Notes: generated by a model not told the origin, from the letters alone. Positions 48,401-60,118 are shown, counted from the stretch's first letter. The stretch: DNA of 64,000 bases from Entomortierella parvispora (GCA_963573315.1 OY752140.1:3968001-4032000); one strand, 5' to 3'. Numbers and translations are program-made.

Positions 48401-51084
48401 TGTCCGTGTTCGCCTTGGACGTTTGAGTGAGATGGTCAACACCTCATGCATTCAGTCGTTGGACTTCTTGGTGACCAAGAAAGATATCAATTGGCTTGGC
48501 ATCCTCCGCGGCGCTGCTGACCGTCGCAAGGGTCGCACTGCAAGAAAACTTGGATTGAATGAGAAGAAGACTCAAGCCGCTACTCCCGGTGGAAGCAGAA
48601 CCCCCAGCCATCACCGTTGGTCAATCCGCCGCCAGTCGTCGAGTTTCGGAACCGGATTCTCGCTTGCTTCCCTTACGACACCTGCTGTTAACAGTGAACA
48701 GGAGGGCGAAAACTACTTTGGATCGCAATCACTGACTCAGACCCCTGTGGAGGCGACTTTCCCTGGCTCTCCACTGTCCATGACCCCTGCAGCGTCTTCC
48801 AGTGCGTCCGAACCCTATGCTCCTCGGAACATCAAGCAGGATCAGACAAAGGCCTTCAAGCTCAAGGACCATGAAGAGCCACGCGCCAACCGCAAAAATG
48901 GAGCCGCTAATCTTACTCCTGAATTGACCAACCTCGAAATTTCAGATTCGTCTGCGGTTGATTCTGCTGTGGATGACGAGGAAGAGTCCGCCGATGGTAA
49001 TATGGAGAATTTAGGTCTTACTCTGGGCGATCCTTCCAGCATGGATGCAGCCATGAGCATGCTCTCTATTTCGGTGAACCTTTATGATCAAGTTGGTAGG
49101 TTGCGGACCCGTATTTTTCGAACATTCTCTAAAAAAAAGTATTGAATTGTTGCTAATTAGCGTTGAATTTTACAGATCTTTTGCAATACCTCTTGTCATG
49201 CCAGGGAGCCGACTTTTTTGTCCCCAATTTGGAGGCCACTGTCGGAACCCTTTTGGAGGAGGTTTACTTCAAATCGCTTCAGCTGAAGCTTTGGTCGATT
49301 GTCCGTCAAGCTGCTGGATTGCTCAACAAGGTCGTCAACTCTCTCACAATCAATATAACTGATTTGGTCATTCGTCAAAAGCAATTGACCATTGGCACTG
49401 GTCCTACGGAGCACTTTATCACCAGCCCCATCGGACCCGATGTCTTGAGCAAGATGATTTATGATAACGGCTTTGATGATGTTCGCGAGGGACCTGTCGT
49501 TCAGGAGGTTCTCATCTACCTCGGATCTTTCATCCGTGCTGACCCCGAGATGTTCGAGGGTATCATGCGTCTTCGTACCCATTTCCTGATTATTGCTCTT
49601 CGTGAGGAGATCTCGCGTTTGAACAGCTGTGATGAGACTGACGCCGTGGAGCACTTGATGCAGCTTTCTCCTTTTGAGCTCAAGTCCCTGCTTGGAACCG
49701 TTCTCTCGGGACCTACTCTCAGCTCCAGTGCCACCAACACCCTACTCCGAAACCAGTCTTCAGGTCGCCTAAGCCCCACATCTGGACGCCGTCAGTTCGG
49801 TAACGTTTCGCTGACGGGCGAGGTAGGAGATGTTAGCTCCAACATTTCTTCATCCGGCCCCTCTGCCTCCGTCGGTGCCCTTCCTATTCCCAACATGGCC
49901 AAAGGGTCGACCACATTCACCATCAAGGTCCAGTCTGGAGGTTATCACTCTGGAAATTTCTCCAGGATCATGATCAACGAGAACCTCATGTCTGTGTCTT
50001 CACGTGGTATCAACATGGTGGTGATTGACCCTGTCCAAGGCGTCATGATTGAGGCTGTATCTTTCGATACTCATATTTCTGAGGAGGAAAGTGATGACCT
50101 GGCTCGCCTAATCGATTGGCTTGAACCTGGCATGATTGTCATCTGTGCTTGTAAGGATGATTGCTTTGAGCACTTGACACCTGCCGCCCGTACTGCTCTA
50201 ACGCAGCTTGGCAGTGAGCGTATCAACGACCTGAAGTACCGCGATTCCTGGTGCATGATCGGCGAGAAGGGTAAGAAACATAAAAAAAGAGGGTAATTAT
50301 GAATTATATGACCAGGATTAGAATACTTATCAATGCATGTCTGTATTTGTGTCTGTGTTTAGGTAAAGAAGGGACCATCGCTGCCGAAGCTCACAAAGCG
50401 CTCATGGATGGACCAACGGATATCCTGCAAACGACCATCGACTTGAGCCTTTATCAGGCCGAGGCCGATGATCGCGACGTCTTCCCCTCGCCTTCAGCCA
50501 TCGCTGCATTTGTGCCAAACTCTTCTGGACGCTGGTTGCGCCGTCGCAAGAATGATGGAGCTTTGAATCGTGTTCCCAGCAAGTTTTACCCTCGTGTCTG
50601 GAGAATCTTGTCAAGAGCTGCAGGCTTCCGCATTGGCTCCCACTTCTTGCCCCGAGATCCCATCGTCTCTGAAAAGACACCCGAGGAGTTTAACTTTGCC
50701 CTTGCTGTCGAAAACTTCTTGGGAGTGATCCTGGATCCAGCTGAGCGTCAGATTGCAGTGGAGACCTTGATGGTGATCGCCAAAATTGAGGACCGTAACC
50801 CAGGCATGGAGGTGCAGCCCGAGGTGATCGACTTGCCCATGATTATGAGAGAGGCGATGGACAAGTTCTGGAAGAAGTGGGTTGTGAATGGACCTGGTGG
50901 ACGTGGTCAGGACGGCGTCAGTGGGTCCCCAGCTGGATCCTTTGCCGAGGTGGACTTTGAGCACCATGAGCGCTTGGCCCGTCGCATGTTTTACGATTTG
51001 CCTCAGGAGGGCAAGGAAGGAACACATGCTTACTTGGCGCGCGCGGTGCTGAAGCTGCTTCCTTATTCGATCGACTTGGAGTAG
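45424..51084 (+). CDS. Phosphorylase b kinase alpha/beta regulatory subunit homologue
   Basis: In animals the alpha and beta subunits regulate the gamma kinase that activates glycogen phosphorylase; each has an N-terminal GH15-like (alpha/alpha)6 domain and a C-terminal calmodulin-binding region. Seven exons in phase: 45424-45578, 45660-45739, 46463-46917, 47005-47245, 47323-49095, 49176-50270 and 50363-51084, 1506 aa (animal subunits about 1100-1240). Family marks are [104 protein letters not shown] and [11 protein letters not shown]. The middle carries Ser/Pro-rich insertions (about residues 355-400 and 700-880), which explain the extra length. Intron 2 is 723 bp, far longer than others here. 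AATAAA at 51114-51119. Whether it is alpha or beta cannot be told by eye. Confidence 0.92.
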
Positions 51085-51271
51085 GACTCATAATGGAACA
51101 GAATCTCATTAGAAATAAATAGATATCACAATCAATGGCGTTTTTTCATGCCATGTCAATTCCACTCTGACGCCCTGTAAACGCGCTGAATAGTCGTTCA
51201 ATCTTTCTTTCTATTATAATATAAGTATACAATGGTGATGGCAATGGGTTTTGGAGGGTATATACAAGTCG

Positions 51272-51308
51272 TGTGTGTGTGTGTGTGTGTGCGTGTGTGT
51301 GTGAGTGT
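51272..51308. repeat. (GT)n microsatellite between convergent genes
   Basis: About 37 bp of GT repeats with one C and one A interruption, just before the 3' end of the minus-strand gene at 51326. It lies in the 241-bp gap between two convergent stop codons. Confidence 0.9.
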
Positions 51309-51325
51309 ATGTCACTTTTGGTTCT

Positions 51326-54300
51326 CTACTTCTTGTTCTTCTTCAAACTGAGCTTGCGGATAAAACTCAATCCTCGATTCGGCGGCTTTTCTGTTACAAC
51401 ATTTGCAGGGCCTACAGAGGCTAGAACAGCTGTTGGCGATGGTGGCACTGGCAACGCCAGGCCTTTCTCACTGACCAAGCTCTCGCGACTGGCACTCGGA
51501 CTGTTCTTCACTTCAGCTGAAGTCGCCGATGTAGGGACAGGGTAAAAGAGACCCTGACCGTCATCTTCCAAAACCTCTTGATGCTGCTGATGTTGCTGGC
51601 GCTGCTGCTGTTGGTACCGGTGCTGATCCTGTTCCAACAGGTAGTCGGCCTCCAAGAATGGATGTCTTCGAATCACATTCGCATGAAAGTCACTCAGGGC
51701 CTGGGTCCGACTCGGAAGAAAATCACTCGGCATCGAACTGGTGGAATGCCGAGGTGAGGCCGGCGCGGAATGGACGGGCGAGGTCGTTGGGGAGGGGAAA
51801 CCAAAGGCAGCAAAGGAAGTGTGTTCCATCTCTCGATCCTGTTGACGCTGGAGTTGCTGTAAGGAACAATTGTTCAAAAAGATGGGCAAAGTCGCAGCAG
51901 CAGAGGCAGGAGTCGTAGGAGCAGAGACAGTGTGACCTGCTGGCGGGTTGGCGGGCATGCCTAAGGCCGTAAAACTCGTAAAGTTCCGAGAGCTGGATCG
52001 AGCACGGGTCAACAATCGATGAGCGCCCGCAGCCGCTGAGGATGAGTACATGGGCGCTGGTCGGGGGGACTCACTGTCAGAAGAGGACGCGGATGAGGCC
52101 CCGGTCCTAGAAGCTTGGAACGCTGGGTTACCCAATAAGGACGAAGTCGATTGGGTCTGCTTTTGTCCAGGATGTGAAAAGAGCTGGTGCAACCGGTTGA
52201 TCGAGGCTGTCCTTTGAGGTGCTGGCTGTTGAGAGTCGGCGCTCTTCTTGTTGAAGGGATCGCGTCTGAACAGAAACCCTGAAGATTGCTTCCTAGTTTT
52301 TTCCAAAGCCTCGCTCACCCGGCTCGAGCTAGTGTCGTTCTCGGATCCATACCCACAATCGACCGTGACCCCATTGTTCGTCGTCGGCAAGACCTTGGCC
52401 GCAGAGAGGATAGGTCGATCATACCCAAAGTCATAGGAGGCTGGCCGCTGGATCTTCTTGCTTTTCTTGCTCTTTCCCTTTTGCAATTCTTCTGGGAACG
52501 AGGTTCCGACCGAAGTTGAGATCATAGAATGCTCTCCTCCCAATCCTTCCACATACTCGGCCGAGGTCGCATAGTAATAAGCGTCCCCACAGAGCACCGG
52601 GCTGTTTACGTTCACACCCTTTACGGCAGCTGATTCCGAGGCCGAGGTGATATGAACCGGACTAGCAACGCCATCTGTCGAGAGGATATGGCGTCGCTGT
52701 AACTGAGCCAACGTCAAGAGCCGTTGACGCTCCTGCTCCGAGATCTGTTGCTCCATCTCACGCTTGTACCGTTGAGGATGAACGATCCGGTATATGAAAT
52801 TCTTGCCCTTCAACCCTGAGCCTATCAGTCCACCGGTCGAGCCTCGACGTCCCAAGGGGGAGGATGTGCGCTCCTGCTCGTCGATGCTCGTCCTGGAAGA
52901 AGCTTCGCTACTGCTCAGAGGACGTTGGGGTGTGGCCGCAGACAAGGATCGTCGGGCACGCGTGCCAAAAGAGAACGAAGGTCGAGGCGAGACCTGCTCG
53001 CTGGACTCGTGTGAATGAGTAGGGACCATGGTTGCCACTGAGACCACCCCTGGGCCTGCTCCCTCTTGAGTCGGAAAGGACAAATGAACAGGCAATGCCC
53101 TGGGGTTCTGGCCCACTGTGCTCGCGTCGGAAAAGGTGGATGAATGACGAGCTGATGCTTGAAGAGGCTGTTGTGGCGGCTGCTGCTGGTGACGATGGAG
53201 AAAGGAACCAATCTTCATTGGCACAGAGCTGGACCGCTTCAAATCGGGAGACAGGGGATCGTTGGCAAGAGCAGGTGTAGTGGGAGGCGAGACTGCAGAC
53301 CACGAAGACGCTGTGGGTGGTGGAATGGCCGATGTGGGTTTTTGCTGATGAGGGTCCGGGTGGAATACGAGCGAGGAAGCGCCCGATCCGTTCGTGTCCT
53401 CTTCACTCGTCCATGACGCCCTACGCTGGTATTCTGCCTCCTCCTTGGCCATGGAGCACAGTTTTTTCTTGGCGACTGGAGATGTGAGCGGAACGGGTGC
53501 AGCAACTGCATTTGTAGAGGATGACTCTGCCGCCGCTGGTGAAAAATCGGATCCGAATCCTGTTGACTTACCATCCGAGACCGAGACCAAAGTTGAGGTT
53601 GTTGCGATGGACACGCCCGAAATGGAGGATGCACAGGAAGAGGTCCCAGATGTGCTGTGTGTCCCCTCTGATCCAGCAGAGGGACACGTAGGAGAGCAAG
53701 CGTCGGCGACGGTGGTTGAACTAGAGGTCATGGATGTCACTGGACTGAGAGAAGACCGTCGCGAAGATGAGGCCACACTAGATCGCCTGCGACCTAGGAT
53801 CAAGACCTGCTCGTTAAAAGTCACCCGCTTGCCCTTGGCCGTTGAGGCTGTCGCCGCAGGGCCAAAGCTGTTTGAAAGGGTCCTGACGAAGGCACGACGG
53901 ATCCGGGAAGGGAGGAAGCTATCCTGCGCTTCTTCCTCATCTCGATCTTGATCATCTTGAATTTCGTTCTCTTGCTGCTGTTGCTGTTCCAGAGCATCTT
54001 CTAGCTCCTGCTCCTCTTCGACAGACCAGAACGAAGGGACCCATTGCTGGTATCGGGCTAGTCTCCGTCGGAGGGTTGAGTTCATGGAGCGATGGATAGC
54101 AATTCGCTTCTGGTTCTCTTCCGAGTAATAGCCGTCGTCCATCGAGTCATCGCCGTTCTTCAAGACGGCTCTTTCACTCCAGTAACGTTCGCCGCGCGTA
54201 GATTGTCGGGAGATAAAGGCGCCACCACTATTGCGACGACCCTTGCTCTCTGGAGAATCCTCTGCGTCCGAGTCTGAGTAACTAGTGTCAATAGCTGGGA

Positions 54301-54892
54301 AGACAAAGCCAGGGAAACGACTGTCCCACTCCAACATCAGGGGCTTATGGGACTGGATCCAATCCAAGTTCTCAATCGTCGCCGTAATCATGATCAGTTG
54401 CGCCACAGACAGGATCACGGACAACAAGTACACCGTCAAACCATGGACGGCAGCAACAGAGTACTGGAGCACTAAGAGGACTGTTGGATGCTGTTGAATC
54501 GATCGTCCCAACTGTTGGTACAATGTCAAGAGACTGTGGTAGATGTAGAGCTTTTGGTCGTAAAATAGTGGGGAGCTGAAGGTAAAAGAGACGGTGTCTG
54601 ACGGGTTCTGTAGACTGTTGGTGGAAGAGGTAGGGGAAGGTGTTGCGGATGAGGATGTTGAACTTGTCCCCGACCTTGGTATTGTTGTGAGTTTTGGCAG
54701 GGGTAATGGTGGTAGACTTGGCTGCTGCAACTGTTGTATTGAAGTCTGTTGCAGCGATGGTATCTGATGGACCCTCTCAGTCGACGCCTTCGCCATTGTT
54801 GAGGATGGCGACGACGGTTTCAAAGGTTGCTCCATAGTCAGTCTCTGCCTTTCCACCTCGAGAAACACTCTTGTGGTCCCGATGGCCGACAT
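51326..54892 (-). CDS. Large low-complexity protein with a hydrophobic hairpin; function unknown
   Basis: An uninterrupted frame of 1188 codons. ATGs at 54892 and 54835 are both possible starts; the second (MEQPLKPSS) begins a more typical Ser/Pro/Gln leader. Around residues 105-185 lies the only ordered-looking part: FYDQKLYIYHSLLTLYQQL, then two adjacent hydrophobic segments (TVLLVLQYSVAAVHGLTVYLL and SVILSVAQLIMIT), then IENLDWIQSHKPLMLEWDSRFPGF. The rest is Ser/Thr/Pro-rich with Gln and Glu runs, including an acidic EEEQELEDALEQQQQQ stretch, a Gln/His run near the C-terminus and a basic end. I do not recognise a family. A membrane-tethered, largely disordered regulatory or scaffold protein is an inference. 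The long conserved open frame and amino-acid bias argue that it is real. Confidence 0.75.
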   Translation of the reverse strand: MSAIGTTRVFLEVERQRLTMEQPLKPSSPSSTMAKASTERVHQIPSLQQTSIQQLQQPSLPPLPLPKLTTIPRSGTSSTSSSATPSPTSSTNSLQNPSDTVSFTFSSPLFYDQKLYIYHSLLTLYQQLGRSIQQHPTVLLVLQYSVAAVHGLTVYLLSVILSVAQLIMITATIENLDWIQSHKPLMLEWDSRFPGFVFPAIDTSYSDSDAEDSPESKGRRNSGGAFISRQSTRGERYWSERAVLKNGDDSMDDGYYSEENQKRIAIHRSMNSTLRRRLARYQQWVPSFWSVEEEQELEDALEQQQQQENEIQDDQDRDEEEAQDSFLPSRIRRAFVRTLSNSFGPAATASTAKGKRVTFNEQVLILGRRRSSVASSSRRSSLSPVTSMTSSSTTVADACSPTCPSAGSEGTHSTSGTSSCASSISGVSIATTSTLVSVSDGKSTGFGSDFSPAAAESSSTNAVAAPVPLTSPVAKKKLCSMAKEEAEYQRRASWTSEEDTNGSGASSLVFHPDPHQQKPTSAIPPPTASSWSAVSPPTTPALANDPLSPDLKRSSSVPMKIGSFLHRHQQQPPQQPLQASARHSSTFSDASTVGQNPRALPVHLSFPTQEGAGPGVVSVATMVPTHSHESSEQVSPRPSFSFGTRARRSLSAATPQRPLSSSEASSRTSIDEQERTSSPLGRRGSTGGLIGSGLKGKNFIYRIVHPQRYKREMEQQISEQERQRLLTLAQLQRRHILSTDGVASPVHITSASESAAVKGVNVNSPVLCGDAYYYATSAEYVEGLGGEHSMISTSVGTSFPEELQKGKSKKSKKIQRPASYDFGYDRPILSAAKVLPTTNNGVTVDCGYGSENDTSSSRVSEALEKTRKQSSGFLFRRDPFNKKSADSQQPAPQRTASINRLHQLFSHPGQKQTQSTSSLLGNPAFQASRTGASSASSSDSESPRPAPMYSSSAAAGAHRLLTRARSSSRNFTSFTALGMPANPPAGHTVSAPTTPASAAATLPIFLNNCSLQQLQRQQDREMEHTSFAAFGFPSPTTSPVHSAPASPRHSTSSMPSDFLPSRTQALSDFHANVIRRHPFLEADYLLEQDQHRYQQQQRQQHQQHQEVLEDDGQGLFYPVPTSATSAEVKNSPSASRESLVSEKGLALPVPPSPTAVLASVGPANVVTEKPPNRGLSFIRKLSLKKNKK

Positions 54893-55728
54893 AGGCTTTG
54901 GAGAGACGACTCACGAGATTGCTGTTGAGCTGTGGGCCAGGAAGGGTGCAGCTGCAACACGGAGGTGAGCGTCCAGGTTGTAGAGATCGACTGGGTGGTA
55001 CAATGGTGTGGGATGTTAGTAGGTGCAGCGAGGGAGTGCCGTTGTTGTTGACGTCGACTCTGAAAATAGTGTGGAGAGACGAGGGGCGGCGGTGGGATGA
55101 GGATGCAGACGGCGAACGCGGAGAGAGGGGTGGGGAGGCGAGGGGTCCAAAGTGAAGGATTTCTTTTCGGGGCAGCAAAGGTTGTTTGAGTTAAGGTCAA
55201 TTGAGCCTGATAGGGACTGTCGAGTGGGATGATGACCTGAGCCGCGCGCAGAAGGTGTCTGTCGACCGCAATGGATTCCCAAACAGAGCTGATGTGAGCA
55301 GCGAATAAAACTTGTTTCGCTTGGTCGTCTGAGGGGGATCGGATGTTCTTTGTCAAACACAAAAGAAAAAAAGGATGCTGCGAGACAACCAGGTTCTAGA
55401 GGGGGGCAAGTGAAGAACGAGGGAGTGGAGAGAGAATCCCAGTTAGCAACCAAAACTCTACTTGAAAAACATGGCGTGCGTGTGTGTGGCGAGGATGCAG
55501 ACGTGCGTATGTGATCGGGAACTTTGGGACGAACCAAGGAGGAGGGGGGGGTGGGGATTGGCGGGACAATGCACGATGCAGGATGGGACAGACGGGGCGA
55601 AGTCAAAAAAAAAAAAAAAAAAAAAAAAGAGACAAAAAAAATGGCCCACGATGATCTGGGGAAGGTGCTTTGACCGAGGTAAGGCGGATTGAGCGGAATG
55701 GAATGGCCTGATCTTCGTTATCGTGTGC

Positions 55729-55730
<2 letters not shown>

Positions 55731-55768
<38 letters not shown>

Positions 55769-55795
55769 GAGAGACAGAGAGAGAAGAGATAGAGA
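55731..55795. repeat. (GA)n microsatellite
   Basis: About 65 bp of GA repeats with a few interruptions, upstream of the minus-strand gene at 51326-54892. Confidence 0.9.
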
Positions 55796-55894
55796 GGGAG
55801 AGTGGTTTCTAGGAAAGTTGTGGTCGCACTGACCAAGCGGATTGCTGTTGTTGTTGTTTGAGAGTCAGTGAGTGCAAAGGTGGAGCGTGTTGCG

Positions 55895-55928
55895 TGTTGT
55901 TTGTTGTTTGTTGTTTGTTGTTTGTTTG
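55895..55928. repeat. TTGTTTG-type heptamer tandem repeat
   Basis: About four to five copies of a 7-bp unit (gttgttt) in tandem. Confidence 0.85.
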
Positions 55929-58410
55929 GTTGGAGGGAGAGGGTCTGGAAGGGTGACAAGAGAGAAGGGAGAGAGAGAAGAGGAGGGGGCAGGACAGATC
56001 ATAATCACCTTACTTTGGAGTTCAAAGAGTGTAAAGTGGGATATTTCTGGAAGTATGAGGACTAGGGCGGCCAATTGACGGTGCGGTGAGAGCAAGATAT
56101 CTGTGCGACAGGTGGAGAAAGAGAGGTGGCGTGAGGAGACGGCAGAGGTTGTCGTGATGAGAGAAGGGTCGTGAGTGTAAAGAAGAGCAGGGTCAAGAGA
56201 TTGAGGTGGTTTGAAAGGCGGACGAGTGTGGGTGTAAGAGTGTTTTGAGTGTAAGAGTGTAAGAACGAGGGTGTGCCGTTGATGATCTGCTCCTGAACGC
56301 AAAGGACAGAAAGGCAGAGATGGGGAGAGAGAAAAGAGAAAGAAGAGAAGTGAAAAGTGAAGAGTGAAGTGAAAAATGAAGAAAAGAAGGAAGTGTGCTT
56401 TCATAATAATGCAGCGGAGGAGGCGGAGTGTGGCCGACAGGTTTGAATGGGTGTGCGCGTGCGATCCCCCTTCTCTGAAGTTCTCTCCTTGTCCCAATTC
56501 ATTTCCATTCAGTCCCTCCTCGGCTGTTATTTTGGGTTGTTCGGGGAATGCGGTGCCGGGAAGGGAAGAGGTCAGCACCAAGACTCTCCGCCCTGGGCCA
56601 GGCCTGGCCCATGCTGCGTGCTGAGTTGGTGAACCGGAGGAGGATTTGTCCGCAAATAGAGATCCAACCCATCGCCCCCCCGCTGTTCCAGGGGACTGCT
56701 TTGCTGCACAACCGGTTGAACGAAGTTGCCGATCTTTTTTATCTCTTTTTTTTTTCGTCGGTGCTCGTGCGCGCTCAAAAAAGGCACAGAGTGACCTCAG
56801 CTTTCCTCGATCGGGCTGGCCTTCGATCTGAAGGCCACGTCGCAAACAAGACTCGCTGGCCGCGAACGATTTTTCCTCTCAACATCTTGCAATTCGCTCA
56901 CTCTTCTCTCCTTCTTGTTGTGTCCATCTCACTCAAACACAAACCCCTGCCAAGAGAGAGAGAGAGAAAGACATTTCCTCTCCAGACCAGAGGGAGAAAT
57001 TGATGGGCGATTAGTGTACCGCCATACTCTTGGAGAAGGGAATTGGTGATAGGGTCCACAAGACAGAAAAGAGGAGGGAAAGCTGAACAACAAACAGGTT
57101 GAATGAAATGCCGAGCCCATTGTTGGTAAGTGCGATTTATTCCCCAAAGTGGATATCCAGACCACGCAACCAAAAAACACAAATCTTTCCAGCTCGCTCA
57201 ACCCTCTCCCTCCCTTTCGGCCCTGACCACCGCCAAATAAAAAAAATAAAAAAACTTGTTGTTCCGCACTGTGCGCCAAGGTCAGCAAAGAGTGGAAAAG
57301 AAACAGGAACTAAACCACAACATTTAGAAGAGCAAAAAAGGAAAACGCAAACATCCGCCCAACTTTCGCGCCAAGGAGAAAAAAATCGTTCAAAGGTATC
57401 CGTGTGCAAGATTGCATCCTCGGGCGACACAAAAGAATAAACCCCGTTCAAAGAACTTACCGAATAACCGAAATCGCTGCAGAGAAGCTGCTGTTGATAA
57501 AGGGCCAGGATTGGAACCTTACAAACGGTGTCTGCGCAAAGGAGGGAAAGAGTGAAAGATGATCCGTTAGGAATCCACGCTGTCAAAGCTAGGGTCAGTG
57601 CTCTCGATGCACGCGAATGATGCCAGCTCCTAATAACGGTCTGCTCATGCCATGTCGTTGAGCTGTTCCGACAAAAGGCGAAAAGGCGCGTGGTAAAGCG
57701 CTTCCTCTCAGCGTTCTTATTTGCATCAAGAACAGGATGATAAAAAAACACGAGCAGAACTGGCAAATTGGCATATCAAAGGAACCTTCCACGAATATGG
57801 AAACCCCTTGAGTCTTAGCTGCAGCTCGCATCTGATAGATGGCACCACCAAGAAGAAAGGATTGACGTCCAGATCTGTCCAGCAGCCCTCTTCCAAGGGC
57901 TGAGGACAGGGGCTGTTGTGTGAGGCTCGTACAACCCCGTAACTTACCAAGAACTGAGGCCTGAAAGGTAGTTTTCTCGTTGGCTTTTGAATGGAGCCGA
58001 GAGTGGAATGGATATAAAGCAAAGGAAAAGCAGGATGGAAGGATTCGGATTCCAGGAAGGAAAAGGAAACAGGGTGGGTGGGTTGTTTATAAGCAAAGAC
58101 CAAGTTCTGAAAGGCCGAGACTTTTATTTTTTTTTCTTTCCTTTTCTTCCTCCCTCCGATTGAATGCGAATGGACTACGGCACGGTAAGGAAGACGACTT
58201 CGCATTTTCAGTCTTTCGAGAGACTGCACACGCGTCCCCTCTGTTCGTTTTCCACTTTGAGTAATCCACCACCCCTGATCTGAGGTTGGAGGTGGATTAG
58301 AATTGGACCCTGCCCACTAAACTTCCAGAGCCAGCTTTCTTGGCTTACCATCTGCTTACAATTCATTCGGAGCTAGCCATCGTTTGTTATGATGTCGGCA
58401 TTCTGGCTCT

Positions 58411-58492
58411 GCGGCCACCGAACAGGAAGAGTCTCTTACTCATTATTCTTTGCGGCAACCGAACAGAAAGGGCCTCTTATTCATTATTCTTT
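58411..58492. repeat. 41-bp imperfect tandem duplication
   Basis: Two adjacent copies, 58411-58451 and 58452-58492, each starting gcggc(c/a)accgaacag and ending cattattcttt, differing at a handful of positions. A third partial start (gcgg) follows. The unit is not a multiple of three. Confidence 0.9.
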
Positions 58493-60118
58493 GCGGGTTT
58501 ACCAGAGTTTCTGACGTTAAAGAAGGTGAGAAGGCACATGGCTAGGTTTCGGCAATGTTGCTCTCATCTGCTGAACAGGTACGTCAGATCCACCGGCAAC
58601 CGCTTGGTAAAATATGATCCCGGAATATCATCTCCCCTTCGCGTGGAGCAAGGTCGGCAGCCGCAGCACTTCATCATTCAGAATGGACAGGTGTTCTCTC
58701 AAGCGTGTGTCTCCAAGAGTTGAAAAAGGATGCGATCTGTGTGTAGATTCTGTCCACCCGGCGCTTTCTTTTCCGTGGAGCTTTGGCGCACTCCATAACC
58801 GTACCTGATAAATCATGGAATTCACGGAGTCTGGGTCGGAGAGAATCATATCCATGATCCATGTCAATCGGCCCCTGTCTTCTTCAATTGCACACCTTTT
58901 TTCTTGTACCTCCCTCCCCCCGATGTGCGGGACGCGGAGAATGTGGCCCTTGCTCCCCACCCCCCTTTGCCCTGGTCCCCTGTCCTGGTCCACTCATGTT
59001 TCCTTGTCTCTGTTCCTGTTTCAAAATCTTGGCCATCCTACCTGGAAACCCAATGGTTTGCTTTGCTGTAGTCTGCTCTCACTCCGCAATAATCACAGGT
59101 GGGCATCTTGCAGTCGCTGGTACCTTAATTTCTTCCTCAGTCTCGTTGTGCCCTGGAGCAGTACTACCTTGCATGAGGAACTCACGACAACGGATCAATG
59201 TCAGGAACGAAAAAAAGATAATCCCGCTACTGCATTTCCTTGTTTCTCCTTTGGGCCTTGTCCGTTCTACGTCCCTTGTCCCTGATTCCTAATTGCGGAC
59301 TCTTTGACCACCTTTATCTCTCTTTTACTCTTCACCCCTCACTCGATCAGAATATCCTTTTTTGCGTCAGCTTCATCTAAACGACCGACAAGATATATGT
59401 AACAGACAACAAACGAAAAGAAGACCGGATGAAAAGAGGGGGGGAGGAAGAGAGACTAGCTCGCCTTGGCACGTGGATGGCAAAAGCAAAAGAAAACAAC
59501 AGCTTCGCAGCAGATTTCATCATCGAAGCAGGATAAGGAGCAAAGCGCAGGACAGGACATTCGAGGTTCAATTGACGTTGTTGTCACAATAGGTTTAGAG
59601 CTCCTAGGCAATCTAGGCGTGGTGGCACAGTCCTGGCTTTGTGGCCAGCGAAAGTTGGTCGACTTCTGCTGTTGGCCCAGCAGCGACAACACTTCTTGCT
59701 CTTCGCAATCTTTGCAATCATCTCAGCTACCACCAACCGTCGTACGGCGAGTACAACACTGTGATGATCTTCAACTGAAACTCCGTCTTTGGGCTTCAAG
59801 CAGAAAGAGTCGCTGAGACAACTGTCCAGTCTGTCAGAATCCACATCCCGACCCCGCTTCCCCAATGGCGGTCTCGCTTGTACCAGGGATAAAAAAAAAG
59901 AAAAAAAGAAGGGGGTTGGGGGTTTGGCCAGTCGAATCATATAAAAGGGAGGGCGATCCCATTTGTGAATCTGATGGGCCGCTTTCATCGTCTTTTCACC
60001 CCTCATTCATCTAAAAGACGAAATCCACCTGGATCCACTTCCAGACTTGTCGACTCTCGCAGCAGGACACACACACAAGAAAACACCCACACAAAAAAAA
60101 AAAAAGTCACCAACTATC

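Larger units (their letters stand above)
54893..60118. other. 5.2 kb gene-poor region
   Basis: No open frame here has a recognisable domain or a convincing exon chain. It holds simple repeats (poly-A at 55605-55628, GA at 55731-55795, a TTGTTTG-type array at 55895-55928) and a 41-bp tandem duplication at 58411-58492. It also has several splice-site-like sequences on the minus strand: donors near 57458 and 57950, and a CAG|GTACGG donor near 58806 after an open segment. The last could be exons of an unrecognised gene, or long 5' leader exons of the minus-strand gene at 51326-54892. Promoters for that gene and for the divergent transporter must be within it. Confidence 0.6.

Noticed and set aside
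51658-53951. Several + strand open frames opposite the large unknown protein
   Set aside because: Shadows of the 1188-codon minus-strand frame, with compositional bias mirrored from its Ser/Gln codons.
55865-56845. 326-codon minus-strand open frame
   Set aside because: Composed of Ser/Leu/Phe/Thr/His runs from pyrimidine-rich repeats, contains poly-T-derived hydrophobic stretches, and has no domain.
58340-58723. 127-codon + strand open frame in the gene-poor block
   Set aside because: It spans the 41-bp duplication, which is not a multiple of three, and no domain or splice context supports it.
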